A stretch of DNA of 64,000 nucleotides from assembly GCA_003999685.1 (NCBI GenBank), contig CP021222.1:62001-126000 (forward strand), in the 5' to 3' direction. Source of the DNA: Taiwanofungus camphoratus. Its lineage: Eukaryota; Basidiomycota; Agaricomycetes; Polyporales; Taiwanofungaceae. The notes under the pieces were generated by a model. It had not been told where the DNA came from, searched no databases, and was given only the letters and a program-made list of their open reading frames with translations. The position numbers were made by a program, and so were the translations under genes. This document shows positions 24,454 to 37,178 of the stretch, one piece after another. Position 1 is the stretch's first letter; the number at the start of each line of letters is the position of its first letter.

Positions 24454-26344
24454 CAGCATGGGAACTTGTATAGAAGTTGTACCCTTGTCGGGTATACATG
24501 CATGGCCCTGATCATGATCTACGCCTCGACTTTAGAATTTCAGCATGAAGTATGTCACGTTTGTCCATTGCTATACAATTAAGTTCTTCGTCTTCACTGA
24601 TGCAGCTTCCGGGCAAGTGTTGCTTCTGAACATCTGGAGTACAACCGTTGGTTACGGTGTGCGCGAGACAAGTTGTCATATAACTTCGATCAGGAACAAC
24701 CTCAACCTACTAAACAAAGATGCGACATAACTGAGGTGACGTCCGAAAAGAAATTGAAAGATAGCATGGTGTACGATTTGTCCAGAAATAATCGGATCAG
24801 ACTGAGTCGAAAGTAATTGGGCCTGCAGGAGTGAATGCCAAGGCTAGTACGTTGCGCGCAGGTAGCATTTCCCGGCACTCATGTGTATAGGGAGAAGAAA
24901 CGGGAACATTTGCGTAATCATTGCTTTAGCGCACCGACACTTATGGTAGAAGCATGGAATAAGTCACGCGAGCACTCGACGTGTGATAGGAGTGGCGCTC
25001 CCTGATCCATGTACCCCGTTTACTTCGTCCGAGAGAGTTGAACTGAGGGTATGCAGATCACCGATACATATGTCAGTGTCAGTGACTCCTCGACACTACA
25101 ATAGACACACCATTATTCGCCAATGTAACTCGTTGAGCCCCGAGAAGAGAAAGACAGTGTCATCCGGATTATTCCCATGTAGATTGTTTGTTTCATATAC
25201 GGATCTTCAAAAAGTCGCATGCAAATACCAAGGCCTGGAGGCGAAGCAAGAAGATCAAATGAGATATTAACAAAATCGCTGGATGAGAAAGGGGAATGTA
25301 ATTCGCTGCTAAGGGACACAGCCCCACTATCTGACGGCTCACCCGTTTGAAGATAGGATGGATGATTCCTGGCTGACCACGGGTGGTACAACCCCATCCT
25401 CGGGTGCATCGTAGTCAGAGGTCAGTGCTGTAAGTAATCATAACTGATCATTCAGGCGGTCGGTCAGAGAATATGATGGTAGATGTGTAGCAAAGCAAGG
25501 AGCTATGTCTACAGGTCCATTGGAGACGTACATCATGTCGAATTCCCATCGAGCTTCATATCCACCAAGCCATTAACTTATCCCAGACACGAGGTATAGG
25601 TAATCAGGGCTCAAGTCAAGTCAAAGCATCGCGGTCCAGGGAGAGATGACACTGCACGGCTGGTCGAACTGGGTCGAAGCTTGGGGCGACTGACACACCC
25701 GTTTATACATCAACTACAGGGGACGACATGATGTTTCCCTGCAGGTTGATTACATATGACCCGCATGGTCATGCCTGAACCCAGTATCAAGAGGACTGCG
25801 CGCGCTGTAAACTGGTACCGTAAGGTCTCAAGATCAAGAGGGCAATGAGACTTCTCGGCTGACTCTTGGTAGCATATTCTCCATTGCCAGGTTGTCTCGC
25901 TGACAGTAGAAAGCGAAAAAGATGACATCGATGGAGACCTACCGCACCTGTGTGTGTCTACAAAGACGAAAGCAGGCTTTCACGCCTAACCAACATCTAA
26001 AGACCAGTCAGCATATTGAGAATATAGCCACTACCTGGTACAACCCATCCAAGTACCCGGATGTTCTGATCACACAAATCAACCGGAAGTGGCCATCCGA
26101 TCCATCTTTTCATAATTAATGTGCATACAATCTCTGACTTCCTGTCACTTACCTTGTTCGTATGACCAGACCAGTATACTATGCTTTTGAAAAGTGCTAA
26201 TTTTTCAGTCACTGACACCGTCAAACCGGGGTCGACAATGGTAAGTTAGCAGTACAATCACCGGTAACCGTCTGTCATTGCAGCTGTCTCAAAATGGCAA
26301 CTTCGTAAACCTTGATTTACATGAAGTTGATAACGTGTGGCTTT
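24454..26344. other. Intergenic between convergent genes, no supported gene
   Basis: Lies between the 3' ends of the beta-glucosidase and RAD7. Open frames are short (at most about 98 codons) and motif-free. No repeat identified. Confidence 0.5.
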
Positions 26345-28462
26345 TCACGCGACATCGTGCGACTCGATGCCGTAGATACTTACGCCTCTCTGCAAGCGTT
26401 AGTAGAGACAAGTATAAATATCAATTATCGTCGTTCACATCAAACAGCTCACCTTCCGGGGACACTCCTCGGTCAGTCGCTGGCATCCCCACACCTTGAC
26501 CTCTTGAATTCGATCGCACTTCTCCATCAGGTCCTTGATGACCCAATTATCTACTTCTCTGCACCATCCTATATCGAGCTTACGTAGGCCACACGCATGC
26601 TCTGCAATGGTCCTCAACGAGTCCTGCGACGCAGCCTTCCAGCCACTGATGTTGAGCTCTACAAGCGAGCGGCCTGAATGCTTTAACAACGCAAAGAGGG
26701 CATCAGTCGTGAGTGCACAATTTCGCGACAGATCGAGCACGGTGAAGCCCGGATTTGGGGCATGTCCTGCCTCCTCTGCCGCAGATGCGAAGGTGTCGAA
26801 AAACTCGGCAACGCCTGCATCTGTAAGCTCTGGTATGTTTGCGAGTGCGAGCGACGTTAACCGTCTGGTGTTTGGTTTGAGCCCTTGGAAAAGAAATGCA
26901 TCCGAGATGTCGACGTTTCCGGACAAGTCTAGATGCATCAGAGATCCGCCCACGACATCCATGAGTTCGATCATCGCCTTCTCGCTCAGTGCCTCGGCAT
27001 TCCCAGGGTACGATAGATCAAGAGAGGTGAGCGTCCCCGCGAGCTGCCTGATGTGTTCCAGAAAATCATCATCCATCTGGCCAACTTCCTTGAGTCGCAA
27101 CTCCTTCAGTCCCGAGCAGCTATCTACCAGAGCCTTCATGCAATCCAAATCGAAGCGCGGGCTTTGTGTGATCAAAAATCCTTCGAGTCCCGGATGTGTT
27201 TTGAAAAATGCTTGCCATGAAGGCGCCCGGACAAGAAATGGTCCAAGTAGTTCGATACGTTTGAGACTGGGGAGAGCAGCAGACCACGTATCCATTACTG
27301 TATCATCCATACGACCACACAAGTCGAGGCGTAATTCTGTCAAATTCGGGTTGAGCGATGCGAGGGCACAAAGCGCCGGAGAAGTCAAGTCTGTGGCAGA
27401 TGCTCAGCAAATATGAGGGGAAATGGTCTATGAACGTACTTGTCACATCATACAGAGTCAGTTCAGTGTTTTGAACGTCGTAAAAGAGGGGGGCATTCTG
27501 TGGCGTGCTTGATGGGGACATCAGAGCAGAATACAGACTCTAGTTTGTAATAGACGTACAGGCTTCGGTTCCTAGATATTGCTTTGGCTATTTCGTCCAT
27601 GTTGATGCCTCCTATACCTCCTAAAGCTTCAACATTATCAATATGATCACTGATTAACTATTCGATTCGCAGACGCTCAGTCGTAGCGGGGAAACTGTTT
27701 TCAACGTCCTTCATACCTGTATGCACATCGAGGCAAGGCTCGGGAAGCGTCTTTCTTCAAAGCTAACTACTGTCCGCTTGTCAACTGGGGCCTTCCGTTT
27801 CTTAGGCGCAGCAGGCTTCTTGAATGGATCAGCGCCACTGGCCTTGGCACAAAGATGACATAGCCAACCCGGAGGTGGATTTGCAGCCATAGTGTATTTT
27901 GTCTGGAAAAGTAGGACTACGGACCAGCTCGAGGCAGCACCAAAAAAATACTCACTACCGTGAATTGCTTGTCGCACCGTGCACATTCTTCAAAGCTCCC
28001 GACCGGCGGTTTCGGTAGGTCATCTTTCCACATCTTCGAGAGCGCAGTATAGGCATCCTCATCTTCGTCCTCGTAGTCATCGTCATCTTGTTTCTTCTTA
28101 GCTCTCTTAGCCTTTGCTTTTTCCTTCGCCTTGAGCTTTACTTCGGCAGCCTTTGTCAGCTTGCGCTTCTTGGGCAATGGCTCCTCTTCGTCGGGCTCGT
28201 CCAGGTTATCTGAGTCATACATGGAGATCCCTTCGTTTTCTACACCCCCACCAGTCTCGTTCTGTGCGGCATTGCTGGAACCGGCTTCAGGCGGCGATTG
28301 ATTGGCACTTTGCGCTCTCGCCCGACGGGCGATTGTTGTAGGAGTAATACCCGATTCCTAGGCTACTATTAGTATTAAAGACTTGCTCTAGCCATAAGCA
28401 CATACGCGAAGAAATTCCGTGAGAGCGGAAGTAGGTCCACGGACGTTGTTCCGACGACTCAT
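26345..28462 (-). CDS. RAD7: DNA repair protein RAD7 homologue (LRR protein)
   Basis: Partner of Rad16 in global-genome nucleotide excision repair and Elongin-type ubiquitin ligase complexes (family knowledge). Seven exons give 597 aa: 28462-28406, 28357-27956, 27902-27717, 27657-27560, 27507-27440, 27390-26453 and 26389-26345. The start MSRRNNVRGPTSALTEFLRESGI is diagnostic. A Lys/Glu-rich acidic-basic linker follows, then a CxxC pair split by an intron (ECARCDKQFTV and GWLCHLC) that can form a zinc site. Next are HIDNVEALGGIGGINMDEI and RSLTPQNAPLFYD, and about 310 residues of leucine-rich repeats (LTELRLDLCGRMDD, LRKLDIGWCREVD). The C-terminus RGVSIYGIESHDVA comes from the small last exon. 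The in-frame ATG further upstream of 28462 is less likely because the family start fits exactly. Confidence 0.94.
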
Positions 28463-29733
28463 GTTGTCGCTGGGTTGGCAGTTTGGGTCAGAGTAAAGAG
28501 GGTGTGACAGAACGCGTGCGTGACCGCGATTCATTAGAGAACCCAAGTGCGGCCCCATGATGGGCTGCGAGGCCACTATTTGCCGTGTTTCAATTTCCTC
28601 TGTTCAACCTTCATCACCCAAGCTTCAATTTCTTATGTGGCCTAATTCAGTTGTCAGACTTACAAGCGCTTCAACACAGACCATGATGCACTGAATGACA
28701 ATGACATTACTGAGCAGACGTCAGCTCCAGGCCCGCTTTTGAATCTGCCCGAAGAAACAGTACAGACGGGTACTTGAATTCCACTGAAAAAGAAATCATG
28801 CGATGCAGTACGCGGGCTTCATGGAAGAGACTGAAGCGGGTCTAAAAACAACACTGTCCGAGTCCGATGTACAAGTATGCTGGTGAGTCGCTGCGCTCTT
28901 CAACGATTGCAGCAGAGACTTGTCGCTTTTCTTTCCCCGATGGCTGATTGCATATCTAACGAATGTCTAAATCGCTAGAACATGCTAAGAAATATCTCTG
29001 CGACTACGCTGTGAAATATCTACCTAGTAGGGCTTGGAGCACCGGAAACCCTCACTCCTGCTAGGGTGTATTGGCTGCGCTCATCGCCCAGGCTTGGACA
29101 AAGGAGATTTCACTGATCGCAACTTTGTACGCGACATCGGTGTTCACATGTATCATCCACCAGGAGCACTTGGGCTACAGTCTTGATCCACTTGTAGACC
29201 GTATTGCCCTCTTTCATCGTGCATTCATCATCCGTTTGTTCGCTGCCTATTGCGGAGTCCCTCCACCTGCCGTACACATGCAATCATGCTCATGTTCTTG
29301 CGGACAATAGGAACATGTGCAGATGATGCGCAAGCACCGTGATCAGTATCTGACCTTGCACTCTTCTGGAGGCGAGATATGCATTCATTCGTGTCTAAAT
29401 TGGAATGAAAACCGACCCTTTACTATGTAATTCATAGCACGTGCCCCTGATGCTGCAGCATATAGCGAGAAACAGCTTTGAACGTCGATTGTTGAACAGG
29501 CCACTTTTTGAATCAAATGTATTTTGTCTCTATCTGTTTAGTTGCCCCATCTAGACCAAAGCTCGGCCACGGACGTAAATATGAATTTGTACGTCAATTT
29601 GATTGATGCTGTGCACATCCTTTGTACTCATTGAAAGACTCCGATCCAGGTGGCCACCGTTCTGCAGTATAAATAACACCGTGCAAAGCATTGATCTCCA
29701 AGTTTCCGGCCTCCCCTACTTTCCGTCGTTTCC
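28463..29733. other. Intergenic, no supported gene
   Basis: Divergent spacer between RAD7 and the small-protein gene at 29734. Contains only a 79-codon plus frame near 29.1 kb, without motifs. Promoters of both genes are expected here. Confidence 0.45.
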
Positions 29734-30447
29734 ATGTCCAACACACTGAACAACGCTGACGAAGATGATGTAAAACTTCCAGCACGAAGCATCTTTCCAC
29801 ACAGACACTCCATTATTGTACCGCAGCAGATGATTGATCGACTTCCTGACATGGCAGGTCCTGTTCCACCATATTTCGTGAAATGCAGAATTCGTTTCAA
29901 TTTGCATACTCTACCTCCCGACATCGGCATACCTCTGTATCTATTGAGTGCAGAACACATTAAAGAGGCAAAGTGGCACATGGTGGACCCCCACCATGAG
30001 GTATTTGGGCGATCCACTTGCCCTGCAATCTTGCTCTTTGTCACAGTAAGCTTGTTCTTTGTATAAATGCTGAGTGCTGATGACTCGGTCAGTGGCCAGC
30101 CTATCCTGGCCTTCATCAATGGCATAGAGTCAACTTAAAAGTCAGTGATGTACATGAACGATCGGTGACCCGGATCGAGCTTGCACAACACATAGCATAT
30201 TGTGTGTCTCTTGTAGAAGAGGTACATATACTACTTTCATTTCCTATTATATCACTGTTCAACACTGATACTTATCTTATAGAGGTGCAGGAGTCTTCGA
30301 CCTGCCTTGGGTACTACTCAGTGGGCCTTCTTCCCAAATGGCCCTCTAAAAATTGAGTGGTTACGATTGGTGTCTATTGATAATGCAACTGGTCCCCAAA
30401 ACGTGTTTCGGGTCGAGCTCAAATATGACCATGCGGAGGGTGGATAA
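29734..30447 (+). CDS. Uncharacterised basidiomycete small protein (WPAYP family, copy 2)
   Basis: Function unknown; paralogue of the gene at 17417-18100. Exons 29734-30045, 30093-30221 and 30283-30447 give 201 aa. Shared landmarks: RIRFNLHTLPPDIGI, WPAYPG directly after intron 1, SVTRIELAQHIAYCVSLVEE, WAFFPNGPLKIEWLRLVSIDN and RVELKYDH at the end. Intron 1 sits at the identical place in both genes and intron 2 within a couple of bases. The N-terminus is acidic (NADEDDVK) and then basic. This is the last conventional gene before the repeat-rich block, so its right flank may have been rearranged. Confidence 0.72.
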
Positions 30448-32539
30448 AACAACCTGCAAGAAGTGTTCACACTCACCACTCTTTTACATTCCCCCCATCT
30501 TTCCTTGTTTTGGTTTGAAATCGTCAATAACTCTCATATAATGATCGATGCGTATGCTCTTTGTATAATTTATTAACTTGTCATTCACTTCTTAATCCTG
30601 TCCATTGAACGGAGATGGCCACACACATCTTCTATATTGTGTGATTCTCTTCTTTCTCCGGGGCTTTTCTTATTCCCTAATCTTTCAGGAGCGATTTTTT
30701 CTTTTCGAGATAACTTGTCAGATTTGTCTAGAAGTGTTTCAACCCTGGAGCTCAGTGCAACTGGGCTGGGACGACTCGGGTACTATAAGTGAACCGTGGC
30801 ACTGATTCATGCTGTGTTTTCCTGCCCACCATGACCGCCCTACAGAAAGTTTCAAACAGTGTTTTGAGCCTTTTAGCTAGTATTCCTTACTTTTGGTAAG
30901 TAGCATGGCAGAGTATGAAGTACATACTTGTAACATGGTCGGTGTTGTGGAAACAATTATAAATACATTACTATAGAAAGTAATCTACTTACTAAGAAAT
31001 CATGTACCTACTCGAATATTCGACAAGTGGAGCCCCGAACAGCTATAAAAGCTTGCACGGGCGCTCCGGCGGTAACGTAGCTTCTTTTCTCATGCAACAC
31101 TCTCCAATGACAGTCAGGCTGAGCCACGATCAGGATCGGGTCGATCAGCATATCATGGTGCGCAGCATATCATAGTGCGACATTGACTCAGTCACTTGAA
31201 AGCCTTCATGCAAGTTGAACAATTTCTTGCACTCACCTTGAATGTGGCTCATCGACTCATGCTTGTTCTTCACCTCGCCTGTCCTGTCTGACCTATGTGC
31301 ATGCTGTTATTTTGGCTTACCAACACCTTTTCTGTTCTCACTTGACTTGATGCACTGCTGTCAAAGTGATGGAAACATATTCTGTTGTGTGTCCATGTCT
31401 GAAAGTTTGACTTCTACAACATGCTAACCTGGGATTCTACCGCTTGGGATGCAAAATTGAAATTCACGCTTTATCACAGTGATTAATATCGCTTCCTGCC
31501 ATCATGCCAAGCTTTGGCCAATGCTTCTCTACATATATCTGGGCTTTGACGCTGTGCCCTTGATTACTTATATCCATAGATTCTGACATTCGTGACATAT
31601 CCACGGACAAGCTCGTGCAAAGCACAATGGATGCACCAGCATATTAGCTGCAAATCTGATGATCATATTTTGCATCCCCTCTCAGGTTTGAATCCAGAGC
31701 CTATACTCTTTCTTATATCTCAGGTGATAGCTACCATGTCCCACAACATCAACCTCTCCAACTACTATGCTCCCATAGATGGAGTATCTCCATCCATATT
31801 GACCCAGGAGTCATTCGTCTCTCTGTCAAATCAAGGAAATACACAGGCGTTTCTCCAATGAGAGCACGTGCTTGGCAACAAGCCCTTCCCCTCTCTCTCA
31901 TCTGCCCCCCACCGTGTCTTATTTGACTTGCTTAGCACGTCTCTGCACTATGGCATTCACATGTGACTTCTTGAAGATTCTGAGATGTGGGAGACAATCG
32001 GTATAATGCGGAATCCAGATGACCCTGTGTTCCTGAACTTTAGGCTGAATAGTATATGCTTACAAATAATGGTGCATCCGTTTCCCTTCTGTTATTTGGT
32101 CTTTCGCTTATCCTTATACATGAGGTCAGTGGCCTGCTTATCCTCAAGTTGAGTTCTTTCAGACAATTGAATTGTATGACATGTATGAAATAAAGAGCAG
32201 CAAGCTGATCACATGCTGAGCTTTTGCACATCTCATTACATTCTTCTACCATCAGTTTGTCAAAGTAAGTGCACTGTTTTTGCGTGCATAACTCTTTTAA
32301 CACATGTTCCCTTTAGAAGTGCTGACGCATGCCTCCTTTACATGATGTGCAAGCCTTTGCTTTTGTCTCTGTGGGTTCGATCAGTTTCAGCAAACTATGG
32401 CTCTTGGCCTTGGATCAAGTCTCCGAAGATACTTTTCAGGCAAAGGTCAAGTATCTTCTAGAGTGATTTTTTTTCCCAATAGCCTTTGCTGTCCTTAAAT
32501 AGTTATAGTTGGATTTTTCCGAGCATTTGTTTGAACCGT
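30448..32539. other. Gene-free stretch at border of repeat block
   Basis: AT-richer sequence without a supported gene. Around 31.7-32.05 kb the plus strand has protein-like pieces (SNYYAPIDGVSPSIL, LFDLLSTSLHYGIHM, MWETIGIMRNPDDPVFLNF) interrupted by stops. These may be a decayed transposon gene, but I cannot name the family. An LTR-like repeat begins at 32540. Confidence 0.4.
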
Positions 32540-34100
32540 TGATAGGTCCGGTACAACTCCATGCCCTGAATTTGCATATTTTCGGTCTCCTGCCCCTTTC
32601 TCAGAATGTACTGCCGAGTTTCAGAAGTCTGAATGCCGTAACAAGGACCAAGGGCTCTATTCCGTCACTAGGGAGTGCCCTAACTCGGTGGCCAGGTGCA
32701 CTACATGTGTCTACTCACACCTTGGCTATCTGACCTTCCTATCTGAGAAAAACAATGAGATTTCTGATGATAGAAGGTCTGCCTGACACTTCAGAAGCCC
32801 TGTTGAAAGAGAAGTGGTCCCTCACGCTCTAGAATGCACATCAGCAGCATTCCCTAGCATCCTCCTGACCTCTGACAAGTCTGGGCCTTTAGTTGAGATC
32901 AACTAAGAAAAGGCACTTCAGTTTTTAGTCTTCAGTCCTCAGTTCTGGTTCTCGGTCCCTCGGTCCGGAGTACTGGCCTCTTGTTCATGACGTCTATATG
33001 ATTCCTTGGTATTGTCTAGGCCCCCTATACATCGGCTTGACAGTTCAGCACTCCTAGGTCCCTGTTCCTTTCAAAATCTGGTTAGATAGCTCATCTCCCA
33101 TGTAATGATCTCTAGATAAGCATCTCCCTCCCTGTGCCATTCTCCAGTAACCTTTCTACTGCATTCAGAGTTCCTGTTTCATGTCCTACTTCAGTTTAGT
33201 TCCCCATATGGTAAACTGATCAGATTCTAGATTTTATGATTTTCAGTTTGTTTTTGGTTTCTTCAGTTTTATTTTGCGTAAGATACTTTGACACCATGGA
33301 CCCCTTATGTAGTCTCCTGTACCTACCAGATGGCAGAGAGAAGATATGTGCTCCCATCTTGTCTCAAAGAATCTACAGACTTGTCCTCTAGAGTTCAGAT
33401 TTGGGCTTCCCCTGCTCTAAGGCTTTGCAACAGTCTGACAAGGTTCCCTCTATTGTATATATGCATTTTATCAGCCAGCAGTCATATTACATCGTATATC
33501 ACAGCAGTCCTACATCCCCTACATCCTACATTCTCGAAGTTGGAGTGACTTCAGTCTGAGTAACCAGCTCTCTTCCTCCTCATCCGGTGTGCCTCCGCCC
33601 TCGTTATACCCCATAGGCACATGTTGCGTACAGTTCAGTCCATCAGCCATCACCTATGCCAGTTCTATACTCCATTTCTATGCCAGTGTCCCTCAGCAGT
33701 ATCCCCTCTCCCGAATACATCAGTTTTTGATTATCCTTCAGTCCTTGGTTTACCATCAGTTCACCTTCAGTTTCCTTCAACTCCTTTGCACCTGGCCGGT
33801 ATCCTACTAGCCTGCTGCCATTGGATTAGAAGACCATGTTCCTACCTCCCTGGGACTGTCCACACCTTGGCATAAGATCCTGTCGTGCAGGATTCATTGG
33901 CCCCTTACTCCTCTGCACACACTAGGCTTTTAGGACCCTGACTGTGGTCTAGATAGTTTCTCTGTTGTGTCCACTCACTTACCATTTCCTCTGGTATCTC
34001 CCATAGGTACCACACTGCTTTAGCTCTCCCTACTCATTAGAACACGTTGGACCTACTCCCTAGATTCATCCCTCTGTTCAGGACTCCTTAGGTCATATCA
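32540..34100 (+). mobile_element. LTR-like repeat A, copy 1 (probable solo LTR)
   Basis: A 1,561-bp unit starting TGATAGGTCCGG and ending GGTCATATCA. Close relatives lie at 49302-50867 (same strand) and 53931-55502 (opposite strand). TG...CA ends, repeated TGATA/TATCA termini and absence of coding sequence suggest a long solo LTR of an unassigned family. Flanking 4-bp words are ACAG and ACGG when read on the minus strand, a near match. Divergence from copy 2 is roughly 10 percent over the first 200 bp by eye, so these are old insertions. Confidence 0.65.
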
Positions 34101-34487
34101 CTGTCTACTTATTTACTTATTCACCATTTATATATGTATATATTTCATCTTGTAGACTATGACATGGGTGTGTTGCATGTCATCTAGAAGTCTAGCTGTC
34201 TATTATATGTTTGGCCTCTTGCAATATCAGCTCAAAGAATATAACCATTATCAGAATACGTGTGCAGTCCCATTGGGTCATTTAGGATTCATGGGTCTAT
34301 CCAACAAAGTGAATTCATTCCTTTCTGACCAGAAAAACAAGACAAAGGCACGAAACGAGGGCTTGTCATATATCTTAGCGAATACTGGGACTAGGGGCAC
34401 AACAAAAAGTGCATGTAGAGGGTATATTATATGAATCAATTTGATGACCGTTGATGAGCACAGACAATGGCTAAACCAAAAAAAGGG
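34101..34487. other. Spacer between repeat A and tRNA-like locus
   Basis: AT-rich sequence with a 91-codon open frame that has no motifs. Nothing else seen apart from the run of seven A (34478-34484), which reads as a T7 terminator for the minus-strand tRNA-like gene. Confidence 0.4.
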
Positions 34488-34561
34488 TGACACTAGCAGG
34501 ATTTGAACCTGCATCCTCTCAACTGGCCTTCTGATGCTTTAGACCATTAAACTATAGTGTC
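34488..34561 (-). tRNA. tRNA-like gene or tRNA pseudogene, isotype undetermined
   Basis: On the minus strand a 7-bp acceptor stem (GACACTA with TAGTGTC), a D arm with a perfect A box (TAGTTTAATGG), a 5-bp T arm (GCAGG/CCTGC) and a perfect B box (GGTTCAAATCC) are spaced as in a 73-nt tRNA. A T7 run follows as a Pol III terminator. The anticodon arm does not fold normally: the expected 5-bp stem has mismatches, and the loop (AGGCCAG) lacks the universal U33. It is therefore more likely a decayed tRNA or the head of a tRNA-derived SINE than a working tRNA. Confidence 0.6.
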
Positions 34562-34590
34562 AGTCAAATCTAACACTTGTTAGGTGGATG

Positions 34591-34658
34591 TGGGTATAAA
34601 CCACTAAAGGCTTTGAACTCCCCCTGGGTACAAACCACTCAAGGCTTTGAACTCCCCA
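34591..34658. repeat. Two-unit tandem duplication
   Basis: A unit of about 34 bp (GGGTATAAACCACTAAAGG, then CTTTGAACTCCCC) is repeated once with two or three changes. It lies immediately upstream of the tRNA-like gene. Confidence 0.7.
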
Positions 34659-35215
34659 GTCTTATCACCATTGGAGCTGCAAGCAAAGTCTGTAACTTAA
34701 GGAATGCATACAAGTACTTGCTTGATGTATGACAGTGTAACAAAAAGCTCACTGCTTGTGTTCAGCCATCGTTTAGCTGTCATAGACCATTTTGTGAGCA
34801 TCTGACTGAGAGGCACCTGCCATATGGAATCAGGTAGTGCAACGGACCCATTTTTGGATTTCCCCCCACCTTGATTTCATAAAGGTGCTATGTATGTGGT
34901 CATCTAACCACAAGGGGCTGGGCACTAGTGATCTCCAAGCCAAAGCCAGTGAAGCTGCATACAGATCTCTTGTGGCACTTTCCCTGATACCTGATTTAAC
35001 TAGCGTAGAGAGTAAGAATAGAGCACTGGCCAAGCTGATTTCAACATGACAATGTTGCAGTACGCTGTCTACACCTCTTATTTTACCTACTAGCCTGTGT
35101 CACTCAACGTAAGTTCACAGATGAACTCCTTCTGAAAAATCATGTGTCATGAGCTAGGACCACTTGTCCAGGTATTCAAGCTTTCGTACCACATTTGTTT
35201 CCTGTACTGCTGTGG
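34659..35215. other. Spacer, no supported gene
   Basis: A 70-codon plus frame at 34837-35049 has protein-like composition (DLQAKASEAAYRSLVALSLIPDL) but no recognised family; possibly a transposon remnant. Otherwise nothing seen. Confidence 0.35.
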
Positions 35216-35715
35216 TGTTACTGGGGGGTTCACCCTAGTAATGCTGCAGAAGCTTGGAGTGGTGTGCAGCGAAGGGTTGAGGAGGAGCGGTGGTGACGAC
35301 GAGTCACGATCCTCGGTAGTCTTCAACTACAAGCCCTATGTAGTCGTGATAGTCTTTATGGGCTTCTTGAGGTGCAAGAATATGTGTAAAGGAAAGCGTG
35401 TATTGATACTAATGCGTAGTACACTTTGGAAAGGATGAACAAAGAGAATACGACTAGGGGAACCTCCAGCAGTGGGACCCTCCTTTATACTGCCACTGCC
35501 AACCCCCAGGTATACTAGCAGCCCCCCCAGAGACCGCATAAGGCAAGAGGAGTCAGCGGCCCAAAAGTACATAACTACCATGGCGTAAGCGGGGACGGTC
35601 GGCCCGTCAGTCAATCTGGGTAAGTAAGGTGTGGAAGGGATGCCACACGTCCATGGTGTGACAAACAAAGGGAAAGAAAAAATGAACAAGTCTCTAGTCC
35701 TACCCGACGGTAACA
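35216..35715. mobile_element. Solo LTR of the chromovirus family
   Basis: A 500-bp copy of the LTR that bounds the element at 36637-44375: it starts TGTTACTGGGGGG and ends CGACGGTAACA. It is flanked by a perfect 5-bp direct repeat TGTGG (35211-35215 and 35716-35720), the expected target duplication of a Ty3/gypsy insertion. The internal region is gone, as after LTR-LTR recombination. Confidence 0.88.
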
Positions 35716-36352
35716 TGTGGAAGCTGAATGCATACCTTAACCCAGAAGCATTGATGACATCGCTGAGCAATAATTTTCCCTGTTGCAGTGCATTGGGACT
35801 GCCCCATGCATATGCCTAATGGCAGGAGCTAACTGTGTAAGAAGAGCTCAAAGAACCGAAAGTGAAAGTTAGAGATCCTGTAGTGTAAAGCACCAGAGTG
35901 AAAGTTAGAGAACTCACAATTGGTGGGTTAGCGATCCCAGAAGTGCCCAACTCGAATGTACAAGCTTCTCAAGCTGACTACTACTAGATCACCATTGCAT
36001 ACAACTGCAACCTTGGAGACAACATGCAAATTTGGAGATGGAGTACAACCTATTATGACAGTTGAGGAGTACATTAAAACACAGACAATCTAATGCAGAC
36101 TATGTATAATACTACAAATAAATGCCATCAATCACACAAATTAAGGAAGAAAACACTGATCAAGAAACTGGAGAGGAAGAAATGACTGTTGAGGTCCTGT
36201 ATACATTATTTATAAAAGTGTGATCTTGTGGAGAGCGAGGGATTTGCCTAGAGGCCTGAATGTGAAATCATTTTGTGTAGAGAGTGATGCCGACCAGTTG
36301 GCACTCAGGAATTGAGTTCAACAACCCTTGAGAGCCCACTCTTTATGTACAT
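35716..36352. other. Spacer between repeats, no supported gene
   Basis: AT-rich, Glu/Lys-type codons in short broken frames only. No recognised repeat or gene. Confidence 0.4.
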
Positions 36353-36636
36353 TGATAGGTGCCAGGATCTTCTAGGCCCCTGGAGCACCCTCACTCGACC
36401 CTAGGACCTTAGTCATAGCTTTGATGTCACTCGACGTGTCCGATACAGCCCGAAAAGCCACCATGAGACTCTCTAATAGCTTCAAATTATGCAACAGCCA
36501 CTCTGCCAGTTCCAGTCCGACGTTCTGGTGTACCATTTCCTCTACACACAATACACCACATGCAGTTGCCATTCAAAGTTCTTGCACGTGAACAGTCTCG
36601 CCACTCTGATATCGCTCAATCTGCTATGATGTGCCA
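36353..36636 (+). repeat. Fragment of LTR-like repeat R
   Basis: First 284 bp of repeat R (start TGATAGGTGCCAGG), matching the copies at 59417, 63160 and, inverted, 60916. It is cut off at 36636 by the LTR of the chromovirus, so R was present first. On the minus strand it keeps a roughly 66-codon open frame shared with the other R copies. Confidence 0.75.
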
Positions 36637-37137
36637 TGTTACTGGAGGGTTCACTCTGGTAATGCTGCAGAAGCTTGGAGCGGTGTGCAGCGAAGGGTTG
36701 AGGAGGAGTGGCGGTGACGACGAGTCACGATCCTCGGTAGTCTTCAACTACAAGCCCTATGTAGTTGCAATAGTCTTTACGGGCTTCTTAAGGTGTGAGA
36801 AGATGTGTAAAGAAAAGCGTGTATTGATACTAATGCGTAGTACACTTTAGGAAAGGATGAATGAAGAGAATACGACTAGGGGAACCTCCAGGAGTGGGAC
36901 CCTCCTTTATACTGCCACCACCAACCCCCAGGTATACTAGCAGCCCCCCAGAGACCGCATAAGGCAAGAGGAGTCAGCGGCCCGAAAGTACATAACTACC
37001 ATGGCGTAAGCAGGGACGGTTGGCCCGTCAGTCAATCTGGGTAAGTAAGGTGTGGAAGGGATGTCACGTGTTCATGGTGTGACAAACAAAGGGAAAGAAA
37101 AAAACGAACAAGTCTCTAGTCCTACCCGACGGTAACA
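36637..37137 (-). repeat. Left (3') LTR of the chromovirus
   Basis: 501 bp, ends TGTTACTGG...GGTAACA as seen on the plus strand. It sits directly inside repeat R. The left flank is TGCCA. Confidence 0.9.
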
Positions 37138-37178
37138 CTACCCCCATCTCCTCTCAGGTGTCACCCCAACACCTGCCT

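Noticed and set aside
24983-26119. Short frames between the beta-glucosidase and RAD7
   Set aside because: Under 100 codons, no motifs, no homology recognised.
26535-27416. 293-codon plus-strand open frame
   Set aside because: It is antisense to the RAD7 leucine-rich repeats and is explained by codon bias of the real gene.
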